Source: Plantibacter sp. Leaf314 (GTDB lineage: Bacteria; Actinomycetota; Actinomycetes; Actinomycetales; Microbacteriaceae). From it: a stretch of DNA of 64,000 nucleotides. This document shows positions 39,337-47,335 of this stretch, one piece after another. Made by a program: the position numbers and the translations under genes. The notes beneath the pieces were generated by a model. That model ran no database searches. It saw only the letters and a program-made list of their open reading frames with translations, and had not been told where the DNA came from. Numbering within the stretch: position 1 is the first letter of the stretch; each line of letters begins with the position of its first letter. The stretch spans positions 1,268,875 to 1,332,874 of the forward strand of contig NZ_LMOB01000001.1 in the NCBI RefSeq assembly GCF_001423185.1, written 5' to 3'.

Positions 39337-40971
39337 TCACTGCTGTGAGCACATCTCGAGTGGGTCCGGTGAGGTGACGCCCGCTCGGACGATCACCACC
39401 TCGATGCAGAGCTGCGCGCCAGGGGCGCTCGGCTTGAGATCGACCGCGTAGGTCGAGGTCGGGACCTTCGGCGAGTCCTTGCCGCCGCTCGTCACCTGGT
39501 AGATGTACGTGTCGCCGTCCTTCGGGTCCGGATTGTCCCAGATGAACGTGACGACGCTGCCGTCCTCGCTGATGTTCACCCCAAACGCCTTCGGCGAGGG
39601 GACGTCGCTCAGCTGGATCGGCGCGCCGGTCGCCGCCGCCGTCGGTTTCGGGTCGGTGACGGCGCCCTGCCAGACGATGCCGGCGGCGATTCCACCGACG
39701 GCGAGCACCGCGACGCCACCGACCACGAGCCACCGCGTCAGGCGGCGGCGCTTGGCGAGCCGTACGGCGTCGTCCGTCGGGTCCGTCGTCGGTTCGGTCG
39801 TGGCCGGCTCGAGGCGGTCGCGACGGATCGTCTCGGACGGTGCCGAGGCGGATGCGCCGATGACGATGGGTGCCGAGGGCTGGATCGGTTGGACGAGCGG
39901 ACCGGCCGACCGCACCACCGTCTCGTCGCCGAGCGCGGGCTGCACACCCGGCCGGGGCTGAGCCTCCACCGACGGCACCTGTCGGACCCGGGTCTCGTCG
40001 GAGGCGCTGCCGCTCGGGTCCTGCCGCGGGGCCTGCGACGGCGGTTGCACGAGGTTCGGGATGTCGATGGGCGTCGGCGCGTAGGCGAGTTCCATCTCGA
40101 CCCGCTGCAACGCGCGGGCGAAGTCGACGGCGCTGTCGAAGCGGTTGGCGCGGTCCTTCGCGAGGCCCTTCTGCAGCGTCGCGACGAGTGAGGCGGGTGC
40201 GTCGTCACGCCCGAGCGGGGTGACGGTCCCTCGCTCGATGCGGCTGATAAGGTCGGCCGCGCCGTTCGACTGGCCCGGGATCTCGAAGGGCGTCCGTCCG
40301 GCAAGCAGGGTGTAGACCGTGGCGGCCAGGGAGAAGACGTCCGACCGGACGTCGGGTCGTGGCTCGTCCTCGAACATCTCGGGTGGCGACCACGGGATCG
40401 ACAGACCGACCGTCTGCGTTCCGGAGGCCCCCGTCGAACCCACGTCCCCCGGGCGGCCCTCCACGGCCGACGGCACTTCGAGCTCGACGGCCTGGGAGAT
40501 GCCGAAGTCGGTGAGTGCCGGCCAGCCGTAGGCGTTCGTGAGCACGTTGGCCGGCTTGATGTCGCGGTGCAGGATGCCGGCCGCGTGCGCGGTGGCGACC
40601 GCACTGGCGAGGCGGACACCCGTGCGCAGCGCGTCGGCGACGGGGAACCGGCGCAGCTTCGCCTGTTCGGCGAGGCTCGGCCCGGCGCAGTACTCCATGG
40701 CGAGGTACGGCCGACCGTCGGGTGCGACGTCCGCCGTGTAGATCGTGACGATGTACGGATGCGCCGACAGCTGCGCCATGAGGTTCGCCTCGGCGACGAA
40801 CGCCTCACGCGTCTGCTCACTGAGGTGCTCGGCGAGGAGGACCTTGACGGCCACCTGACGCCTCGGCAGCTGCTGCTCGTACAGGAAGACGTCGGAGAAC
40901 CCGCCCGCTCCGAGCTGTCGTTCGAACCGCAGTCCGGGGATGGCCGGCGGTTGTGAGGGGGAACGACGCAC
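39337..40971 (-). CDS. Transmembrane Ser/Thr protein kinase (PknB family)
   Basis: 544 residues. The kinase domain spans residues 10-285: GAGGFSDV glycine loop (21-28), Lys43 in AVKV, HRDIKPAN with catalytic Asp137, DFG at 155-157 and SPPE in the APE position. A Pro/Gln-rich juxtamembrane region leads to one membrane segment (about 413-434) and an outer domain of about 100 residues with a Fn3-like look and two cysteines; there are no PASTA repeats. It is probably the sensor of this locus and matches pkb2 of PFNA-type clusters. Two bases separate it from the FHA gene, and PP2C is two genes upstream. Confidence 0.93.
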   Translation of the reverse strand: MRRSPSQPPAIPGLRFERQLGAGGFSDVFLYEQQLPRRQVAVKVLLAEHLSEQTREAFVAEANLMAQLSAHPYIVTIYTADVAPDGRPYLAMEYCAGPSLAEQAKLRRFPVADALRTGVRLASAVATAHAAGILHRDIKPANVLTNAYGWPALTDFGISQAVELEVPSAVEGRPGDVGSTGASGTQTVGLSIPWSPPEMFEDEPRPDVRSDVFSLAATVYTLLAGRTPFEIPGQSNGAADLISRIERGTVTPLGRDDAPASLVATLQKGLAKDRANRFDSAVDFARALQRVEMELAYAPTPIDIPNLVQPPSQAPRQDPSGSASDETRVRQVPSVEAQPRPGVQPALGDETVVRSAGPLVQPIQPSAPIVIGASASAPSETIRRDRLEPATTEPTTDPTDDAVRLAKRRRLTRWLVVGGVAVLAVGGIAAGIVWQGAVTDPKPTAAATGAPIQLSDVPSPKAFGVNISEDGSVVTFIWDNPDPKDGDTYIYQVTSGGKDSPKVPTSTYAVDLKPSAPGAQLCIEVVIVRAGVTSPDPLEMCSQQ

Positions 40972-40972
40972 G

Positions 40973-42328
40973 TCAGCCCTCTCGGACGCGGAGTGCGACG
41001 CCGCCGCCGAGGTCGATGACGGTTCCGACGATCACAGGGGTCGACTCCCCCGGACGGAGGGACTGCGGCGCCTGGCCGGGGAGGACGACCTGGGTGCCGT
41101 TCCGCGAGTGCAGATCCGTGACGACGACCGTGCCGCCTTCGACCGCCACGCGGACGTGGCTCCGCGAGATGTCGTCGCCGGCGAGGGTGACGAGCGTGGG
41201 GACGACCGATGCGGGGACCTGGGAGACGCTCGGTGCCCGACCGAGGACGACCGGTGACGCGAGCGACTGCCGGGTGCCGCCGGGGAGCTCGAGGTAGGTG
41301 AGCGGTGTGGCCGCGGGGGTGGTGGACCGCGCGGGCGGGGTCTCCGCCGCGCGACGCGCACGGAGGGCCGCGAGGTCCTCCGCGAGGATGGTGTGGCCGT
41401 CGTGGTCGCCGAGCTCCGTCGCCTCCGCGACCGGGGCCTCGGGCGCAGCCGTCGCCGCAGCCTGCTGCTCGGCGGCCAGCTGGGTCGCCGCGCGTTCGGC
41501 GTCGCCGGCCTCGTCGACGGCTGCCGCGCCGACCGGACGGAGCACGGTCTGGCCGAACAGGAAGTCGTAGCCCTCATCGACGGGTTCCTCCGGGGGTGCC
41601 TGGGGCGCGTCCGGGTCGTCCTCGTCGTGGAAGAACTGGGTGTCGGAGACGGACGGGACGACGTGGAGCGGCTGTGCCGGCTCGACGGGCGATTCAGGGG
41701 CAGACTCGTCGTCGCCCGCCTCATCCTCAGGGGCGGCCGACGGCGACGCCACCGACGCGGCGGGCTCCGCCGGGGATGGGACGTGCGGGGCGGCGAGCTG
41801 CTCCGCCGCGGTCGGCGCGCTGGTCGACGACTCGGTCGACCGGGGCTCGTCTGCAGCCGGAGCGGGGACGGCGGCGGTCGCATCCTCGTCGAGCGTCGCC
41901 GTGATGGAGGTGGTCCAGACGGCGCCGGACCCGAGCGGCAGCCGTACACCGGAAGGGTTCGGCTGGTCGCTGCGGAGCGTCACGCTGACCGCGTCGGCGT
42001 GGTGCTCCTCGACCCAGGTGGTCGCCCGGGCGCCCAGGACCGTCTCGGTCCCGGCATCGCTCGTCACGACGGCTGCGGCGAGCCCGCGCACGATGACCGT
42101 CGCGCCCGACTCGTCCCACACGGCCGCCGCGAACGCGGGCGTGTTCGAGAGACCGCCGGCGGCGAGGCGGTCGACGATCAACGCGAGCGAGGCGTCGCCG
42201 GGGAGGTCTGCGGCGAAGGCCGCAGCCGCGGCGTCGTCGCCCTGGGCGTCGACCAGCACGAGCCTGCCGGGCGCCGCCACAGCGAGCCAACGGCGGACCT
42301 CGGCCGGTTCCATTTCGTACGAGTACAC
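40973..42328 (-). CDS. FHA domain protein with long disordered middle
   Basis: 451 residues from GTG 42328, chosen because AGAGGAG lies five bases upstream. The N-terminal 110 residues are a small folded domain (RRWLAVAAPGRLVLVDAQ), and about 120-340 are Ala/Pro/Glu-rich. The C-terminal FHA domain has VVLGRAPSV, ISRSHVRV and SRNGTQV, all phosphothreonine-contact positions. It probably binds the phosphorylated kinase or another substrate and lies between PP2C and the kinase. Confidence 0.85.
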   Translation of the reverse strand: MYSYEMEPAEVRRWLAVAAPGRLVLVDAQGDDAAAAAFAADLPGDASLALIVDRLAAGGLSNTPAFAAAVWDESGATVIVRGLAAAVVTSDAGTETVLGARATTWVEEHHADAVSVTLRSDQPNPSGVRLPLGSGAVWTTSITATLDEDATAAVPAPAADEPRSTESSTSAPTAAEQLAAPHVPSPAEPAASVASPSAAPEDEAGDDESAPESPVEPAQPLHVVPSVSDTQFFHDEDDPDAPQAPPEEPVDEGYDFLFGQTVLRPVGAAAVDEAGDAERAATQLAAEQQAAATAAPEAPVAEATELGDHDGHTILAEDLAALRARRAAETPPARSTTPAATPLTYLELPGGTRQSLASPVVLGRAPSVSQVPASVVPTLVTLAGDDISRSHVRVAVEGGTVVVTDLHSRNGTQVVLPGQAPQSLRPGESTPVIVGTVIDLGGGVALRVREG

Positions 42329-42338
42329 GGCCACTCCT

Positions 42339-43160
42339 CTAGCCTCGCGGCATCGTCTCTTCAAGATACCCGAGACCACCCGCGTCATCGTAGCCGGGCC
42401 CGCTGGACATGAGCGAGGTCGACACGACATCGACGACCAGCGCGGTCACGTTGTCGCGTCCGCCGGCAGCGAGCGCGAGCTCCACGAGGCGGTCTGCGGC
42501 ACCCTCGAAGCCCTGCGAGAGGACCTCGGCGATGCCCTCGTCGGTGAGCTCGCCGGTGAGCCCGTCGGAGCAGAGCAGGAACCGTTGCCGTCCGGCGACC
42601 GGGAGCAACCAGACGTCCGGGTCGATGCCGGCCTCGACGCCGATCGCCTTCGTCACGATGTTGCGGTCGGGATGTTCACGCGCCTCCGCCTCGGTCAGGG
42701 AACCGGCGTCGATGAGCTCCTGGACGGCGGAGTGGTCGACGGTGATCCGCCGGAGCACGCCGTCCGTCCACGTGTAGACCCGGGAGTCCCCCACGTTGAA
42801 GACCATCCAGTGCAGATCGGTCTGCGGGGACAGCGCGACGAGGGCGAGACCCGCGACCGTCGTGCCGATGACCCCGTTCGGTGTCGGGATGCTCCGGATG
42901 ACGGCGTTGGCCGCGACGATCGTCGTCACCACCGCCTCGGTCGTCGTGGGGGTGCCGACCGGGATGCCCCGTTCGAGCGCGGCGGCCACCTCCCGGCTGG
43001 CGACCTCGCCGCGTTCGTGCCCGCCCATGCCGTCGGCGACGACGAAGGCCGGAGCGCCCGCGTAGAAGGCGTCCTCGTTGAGCCGTCGGACGAGGCCGGT
43101 GTCGGTGCGGCCCTCGCTCCGCAGGACGTGGGTGGATCGGGGCGTCTCGATCGTCGTCAT
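42339..43160 (-). CDS. PP2C-type protein phosphatase
   Basis: 273 residues. Metal-binding motifs are NEDAF (Asp30), VVADGMGGHERGE (Asp43), SDGLTGEL and GRDNVTALVVD, so the catalytic site looks complete. It would reverse phosphorylation by the neighbouring kinase (PstP/prpC-like). ATG overlaps the lipoprotein stop (ATGA). There is no membrane segment, unlike mycobacterial PstP. Confidence 0.93.
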   Translation of the reverse strand: MTTIETPRSTHVLRSEGRTDTGLVRRLNEDAFYAGAPAFVVADGMGGHERGEVASREVAAALERGIPVGTPTTTEAVVTTIVAANAVIRSIPTPNGVIGTTVAGLALVALSPQTDLHWMVFNVGDSRVYTWTDGVLRRITVDHSAVQELIDAGSLTEAEAREHPDRNIVTKAIGVEAGIDPDVWLLPVAGRQRFLLCSDGLTGELTDEGIAEVLSQGFEGAADRLVELALAAGGRDNVTALVVDVVSTSLMSSGPGYDDAGGLGYLEETMPRG

Positions 43161-43669
43161 CCCGTGCCTCCCAACGCAGCGGGGAGGGTCGGCACCTCGC
43201 CTGGCCAGGATCCGTACCGGGCGTCGAGGTCGGAGCTGGACAGCTCCACGGAATCACCGCCGGCGTACTGCTCGGACGCGATGTCCAGCGTCGCGAGGAT
43301 CGCGATCGTCGACTCGACGGTCTGCCCGGGGGCGTCAAACGCGAACCGCACGAACCGACCGCGGTCGAGCTCGTCCTGCGAGGCGAGCTGCGCGAGGGAG
43401 TAGTCCACCAGGGCGCCGGGGTCGCCGGTGAACGCGTCGGTGGCCGAGAGCGTCGCGGTGACGTAGGCCGTCGTGCCGTCCCAGGCGCGGGCGGCACGGA
43501 AGTCGGCGCCGGGGACCTCCGCGACCGCTTCCTCGACGGCCGCCAGGGGCCGCTCAGGGCTGCGGGTCGGGTTCCGCTGCGCCGTCGGTGCTCCGGTCCC
43601 GCAAGCGGTGAGGAGCCCCAACAGCACGACCGACACGGCCCCGGATCGGACGATGGTACTGATGCGCAT
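43157..43669 (-). CDS. Small lipoprotein of unknown function
   Basis: 170 residues. A signal peptide ends in lipobox LLTAC (Cys23), so the mature protein is lipid-anchored outside. The rest (AVEEAVAEVPGADFRAARAW) resembles no family I can name. A GTG at 43681 is an alternative start. It opens the phosphatase-FHA-kinase group, 60 bp after the hydrolase gene. Confidence 0.75.
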   Translation of the reverse strand: MRISTIVRSGAVSVVLLGLLTACGTGAPTAQRNPTRSPERPLAAVEEAVAEVPGADFRAARAWDGTTAYVTATLSATDAFTGDPGALVDYSLAQLASQDELDRGRFVRFAFDAPGQTVESTIAILATLDIASEQYAGGDSVELSSSDLDARYGSWPGEVPTLPAALGGTG

Positions 43670-43729
43670 GGAGGGCCTCACGGTCGGAACGGGCTGCGGA
43701 GGGGCGACCCGGTGGCAGGCCGCATTCGA

Positions 43730-45379
43730 TCATCTCCGCGTAGGACTGTAGTCGGTCACCTGTTGATCACCGCTGAAGAAGCCACTCGCCGAGTCCAGGT
43801 ACGACTCGACGCTCGGGTCTCCCGACGACGTCGTCTGATCCGCCATGATCTCGTACCGCTGTGCATTGTGGGCACCCGCGATCCCTGGATCCTGCTGTTC
43901 CGGATTCACGCCGCCGAGTCTCGGTGCATCACCCTGCACGGTCGTCCAGTTCGCCGAATCCGGGTTCCCCTGCCCGTCGAGACGCGCGACGGGGTCCTCG
44001 TTGAACTCCATCGAGAGGACCTGCACGTCGTCGGGGATGTCGAACCGGGCGATCGGTGAACCCGCGGTGACGACGTGGGTGACGTTGTACCCGAGATCAG
44101 GATCCGAGGCCAACAGCCCGGCCGTGATCCCGCCGAGACTGAAGCCCTCGAGCATCACCGGGTCCGTCGGCGAGATGCCGGCCGCAGCCATCGCGTCCTT
44201 CACCGCCTGACTGAGCGCGGTCTGTCCGCCCTGCATGGCCGCGATGTCCGAGGTGAGGTCGTTCGAGATCGCTCCGCCGTGCGGGTCCCAGACCTGCGTG
44301 CTCGGGATCTGCACGATCCAGCTCGGCGGCGGTCCGGCCGACTGGATCACGCGGATGTTGCTGAGCTCTTCCTCACCCTGGTCGATGTCGGCCGAGCCCT
44401 GCATGAGGTCACCGAGGTCGGTGACCGTCCGGTCCCGAGGCACGGCAAGCGGCTGCGTCGGGTTGTCCGGGTCCATGGCGAGGCCGCCCTGGCCGTCCTC
44501 GAAGAGTCCGAACCGGCCGCCACCACCGGCGATGGCCGCGATCGCCTGTTCATACGTGAGCGGCGGCCAGCCCTGGCCGGTGAGGACCGACATGAGCCCG
44601 TTGAAGCCGGGGACCAGGCCGGGGAGGAACGTGAGGCCGGCCAGGAGACCCGGGGCACCGTCGGTGAGGATGTCCGCGATCCAGGCGTTCTCGCCCAACC
44701 ACTCGTTGGCGGCCTGAGCCGCGACCGGGGCGAGGTCCTGCAGCCTCGACAGCGCGTCGGCGTAGGTCGCCGCCGTCCGGTCGACGACCTCCTGCGGCGA
44801 GTAGGCGGAGACCGAGTTGGTCGCGAACGCTGCGGCGACTCCGGCGGGCGACAGCAACAACCAGGGGTTGTCGCCGATCTGATCCAGCGTCTGCTGGGCG
44901 CCCTCCACCAGCGAGTCGACCCCCTCGACGACGACGTTCACACCGGCGACGGTGAGCATCCACGCCCCACCGACCACCACCACGCCCGCCGCGATGACGA
45001 GGCCCACCGGCACCGCCAGGACGCCGATCACGAAGGCGACACCGTTGTGCAGCGCGACCGTCGCCGCGGCGATCATCTGGTCGGCCGTCTCGTACGCGAC
45101 CACGGCGCCCTCGAGGAAGACGGCAGAGACGCCGGTCTCGGTCGCGACGAGCAGCAGGGAACCGGAGGCCAGCACGATGGCGCCCTCCGCCGCCGCCCCG
45201 GTCATCGGGGACAGCAGCATCGACTCGAGCAGATCGCCGTCGACGGCCTTCGCGGCGGCCGTCCCGGAGCGGCCGATGAGCTCGTTCGAGAGCGTGGCGA
45301 GTTGCTGGGCCTGCAGACGCATGTCGTCGAGCTTCGCGCCGACGCCGCCTGTGCCTCCGGAGACCGTGATGTCGCTCAT
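43730..45379 (-). CDS. WXG-type N-terminus fused to alpha/beta-hydrolase: putative secreted effector
   Basis: 549 residues. The N-terminus (MSDITVSGGTGGVGAKLDDM) is helical and WXG-like. A long hydrophobic stretch follows at about residues 115-150, then a C-terminal alpha/beta-hydrolase domain with nucleophile elbow EGFSLGG (Ser414), acid candidate Asp462 in NEDPVARLD and His504 in GAHNAQRY, so the triad looks complete. Lipase, esterase or cutinase-like activity is likely; the target is unknown. ATG overlaps the EspG-like gene (ATGA), which suggests a chaperone-substrate pair. No immunity gene is obvious; the lipoprotein downstream is one possibility. Confidence 0.75.
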   Translation of the reverse strand: MSDITVSGGTGGVGAKLDDMRLQAQQLATLSNELIGRSGTAAAKAVDGDLLESMLLSPMTGAAAEGAIVLASGSLLLVATETGVSAVFLEGAVVAYETADQMIAAATVALHNGVAFVIGVLAVPVGLVIAAGVVVVGGAWMLTVAGVNVVVEGVDSLVEGAQQTLDQIGDNPWLLLSPAGVAAAFATNSVSAYSPQEVVDRTAATYADALSRLQDLAPVAAQAANEWLGENAWIADILTDGAPGLLAGLTFLPGLVPGFNGLMSVLTGQGWPPLTYEQAIAAIAGGGGRFGLFEDGQGGLAMDPDNPTQPLAVPRDRTVTDLGDLMQGSADIDQGEEELSNIRVIQSAGPPPSWIVQIPSTQVWDPHGGAISNDLTSDIAAMQGGQTALSQAVKDAMAAAGISPTDPVMLEGFSLGGITAGLLASDPDLGYNVTHVVTAGSPIARFDIPDDVQVLSMEFNEDPVARLDGQGNPDSANWTTVQGDAPRLGGVNPEQQDPGIAGAHNAQRYEIMADQTTSSGDPSVESYLDSASGFFSGDQQVTDYSPTRR

Positions 45380-46320
45380 GCCCGTGCTCCCTGGATCTGG
45401 GCCGCGATGGTGAGCACCTCGGCGACGATGTCCGCGCGCCGAACCGCCCGGAGCGAGACCCGGCTCGCCTCGGCGACGGCGGTCGGATCCGTGCGCGACG
45501 GATCGATGTCCGGGGTGTCGACCGTCACGGCCACCCACCCGTCGGAGCTCCGGAGCCAGGTGTCCGTCCACCGGCGTGCTGGACTTCCGAGCCGGGACAG
45601 CGCGTCGAGCCGGAACCCACCGTCGATGCGCTTGGCGAGTCCACCGAGGAGGGACGCGGCCTGCGGACTGTGGAGCTGCTCGACGACCGCGCCGACGACA
45701 TCGGGTCGGTCCTGGCGGAGGGCGAGCACGAGCGCCTCGGCATCGGCGAGCGGGAGGACGACGACGTCCGTCGAGCGGCCTCGGGAGTCGGGGACGTCGT
45801 GCAGCGCGGAGAGTGGTCGGAGGAGTTGCTGTGCCAACCCGGCCGTGTCGAAGGCGCGGATCTCGATCGCGTCCTCATCGCGTGCGGCCGTGCCGTGCTC
45901 CGCGAGCGAGGCATCCGAGTGATCGACCCGCTGCGTCCGCAACAACGCCAGGGCATGCGCGCCGATCACGGAGACGGACTGGATCGCCGTCCGGTCCAAG
46001 GTCCAGCACGACGAGTCGACGGCCGCCGTCGCGAACTGGGGCATCGACAGGAAGGCGGCGAAATCGGGATCGACGTCGGCCGTGAGGTCGTCTGGAACGC
46101 CGCCGTCGCCGTGGGCGAGGAGTCGTCGCTCTCGGAGTCGGGCGACGGCTCGCAGCTCGCGCTCGCGGATCTCGTCTGGTGACACCTCGGAGCCCCACTC
46201 GGTGTGGAAGGCGTGGGGCAGCACGAGGTGCGGGGTCCGGTGCTCGAGCACGTGCAGCTCGTCGGCGGACAGGAGGAACGCGGCGGCGGCGGGAGCCGGC
46301 CGGGTGCGCGTGGTGGTCAT
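45376..46320 (-). CDS. EspG-like secretion chaperone candidate
   Basis: 314 residues without signal or membrane segments. The beginning FLLSADELHVLEHRTPHLVL and the following helical/Arg-rich region resemble the EspG family, which in ESX systems binds PE-PPE substrates in the cytosol. The position between a WXG-like gene and the hydrolase effector, overlapping both, supports the idea. Identity is by pattern only; it could be another soluble helper of the locus. Confidence 0.5.
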   Translation of the reverse strand: MTTTRTRPAPAAAAFLLSADELHVLEHRTPHLVLPHAFHTEWGSEVSPDEIRERELRAVARLRERRLLAHGDGGVPDDLTADVDPDFAAFLSMPQFATAAVDSSCWTLDRTAIQSVSVIGAHALALLRTQRVDHSDASLAEHGTAARDEDAIEIRAFDTAGLAQQLLRPLSALHDVPDSRGRSTDVVVLPLADAEALVLALRQDRPDVVGAVVEQLHSPQAASLLGGLAKRIDGGFRLDALSRLGSPARRWTDTWLRSSDGWVAVTVDTPDIDPSRTDPTAVAEASRVSLRAVRRADIVAEVLTIAAQIQGARA

Positions 46321-46814
46321 CAGGGGGTCCATCCTCGGCTGCGGTAGAGGTCGGCGAGATCGAGCCAGCCGCGATCGCCGGGGCTGGGGAGCGACGGGGT
46401 GGAGGCGACGATGTCCTTCGCCTGGTGGACGAGGAAGTCCGGGACCTCCTGGCCGAAGAACTCGAACACCTTCGCGGCCCCGTCCTTCACGGTCTCGACG
46501 GCGCCGGAGACGAGGTTCACCGCGTCGTTCCAGCGGTCGCCCACCCAGCGGGCGGCGTCCTCGATCATCTGCTTCACGTGGTCGACCGCGGTCGCGTGCT
46601 CGTCGAGCTTCGTCGCGGCGTCGTCGAGTTGCGTCGCGGAGGTCTCGAGCGACACCGCCCGGGTGCCGAGCTGCTCGACGAAGGTGTCCGCGGCTGTCGA
46701 GGTCCACGAGAGCTCGGCTGCGGATCGCAGCTCGCCCGCCCTGCCTCGGACCTCGGTCGCGAGGGCCCGGAGCTCGGTCGCCCGGAGTCTGATCTGCTGG
46801 GTGTCGCCGTACAC
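46320..46814 (-). CDS. WXG100-like helical protein with C-terminal extension
   Basis: 164 residues from GTG 46814, with GAGGAG six bases upstream. The first 95 residues form two helices around ELSWTSTAADTFVEQL, where Trp37 stands at the WXG turn but the Gly is Ser39. The extra 65 residues (WVGDRWNDAVNLVSGAVETV and on) may extend the hairpin. Probably a secreted substrate or partner of the WXG100 protein encoded just upstream. Confidence 0.7.
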   Translation of the reverse strand: MYGDTQQIRLRATELRALATEVRGRAGELRSAAELSWTSTAADTFVEQLGTRAVSLETSATQLDDAATKLDEHATAVDHVKQMIEDAARWVGDRWNDAVNLVSGAVETVKDGAAKVFEFFGQEVPDFLVHQAKDIVASTPSLPSPGDRGWLDLADLYRSRGWTP

Positions 46815-46917
46815 GGCTCGCTCCTCGTCGGTTCGTCGGTTCAAGGCTCGACAACGACCGCGCGCCCTCACCGACGAGGTGTCGGGAGGGCGCGCAGAGC
46901 GAAGCCGACGGTGGTGA

Positions 46918-47214
46918 CTACTGGCCGGCGCCGGCGGCGAGCGCCGCGTCGGTCTGCTCGAGCGTGGTCACAGCGTTGTTGAGGTAGCCCGACAGCTTGT
47001 CGAGGTGCTGGATGGTGACCGTCGCGCTCTGCGTGAAGGCCGTGTAGGTCTCGTTGAAGGTGCCGGACGCGGTGTCGGTCTGGAACCCGGAGGACACGAG
47101 GTTGTTGATGAGGGTCTGCAGGCGGTTGAGCGTCGTCTCGACCTCGCCCTTGCCCGTCGTCAGGTTGACGGCGGCCTGCTTGATCTCGCTGTAGTTGACG
47201 TTGATGTTGGCCAT
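46918..47214 (-). CDS. WXG100 family (EsxA/ESAT-6-like) protein
   Basis: 98 residues, almost all helical, from ATG 47214. The turn reads LVSSGFQTDTASGTFNETY; the Trp is missing, as in a known subset of the family, while SGF and the following helix keep the pattern. It is the expected main substrate of the FtsK-type ATPase gene that ends 121 bp upstream. Transcribed from promoter (b) with a leader of about 42 nt. Confidence 0.82.
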   Translation of the reverse strand: MANINVNYSEIKQAAVNLTTGKGEVETTLNRLQTLINNLVSSGFQTDTASGTFNETYTAFTQSATVTIQHLDKLSGYLNNAVTTLEQTDAALAAGAGQ

Positions 47215-47262
47215 GTCTCTTGCTCCTTCGTTGTGGTCACCGGCACCGTCGGTGCCTTCATC

Positions 47263-47308
47263 ATGTAACCACAACGCCTGTCGGGAACACATGGGGAGCA
47301 CTCCCCAT
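47263..47308 (-). promoter_or_regulatory. Palindrome-type promoter (b), upstream of the WXG100 operon
   Basis: ATGGGGAGCACTCCCCAT at 47291-47308, then 22 bp, then TTACAT (47263-47268) on the minus strand. There is no -35 box. The spacer shares ACAGGCGT with promoter (a). The site is 28 bp past the stop of the ATPase gene, so it makes the WXG100 operon independent. Confidence 0.65.
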
Positions 47309-47335
47309 GCCCTCCCCGCCGGTGTCTGTCGGCCC

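Noticed and set aside
42329..42430. Upstream extension of the 451-residue FHA protein
   Set aside because: It overlaps the PP2C stop region and lacks folded sequence; GTG 42328 has the better ribosome-binding site.
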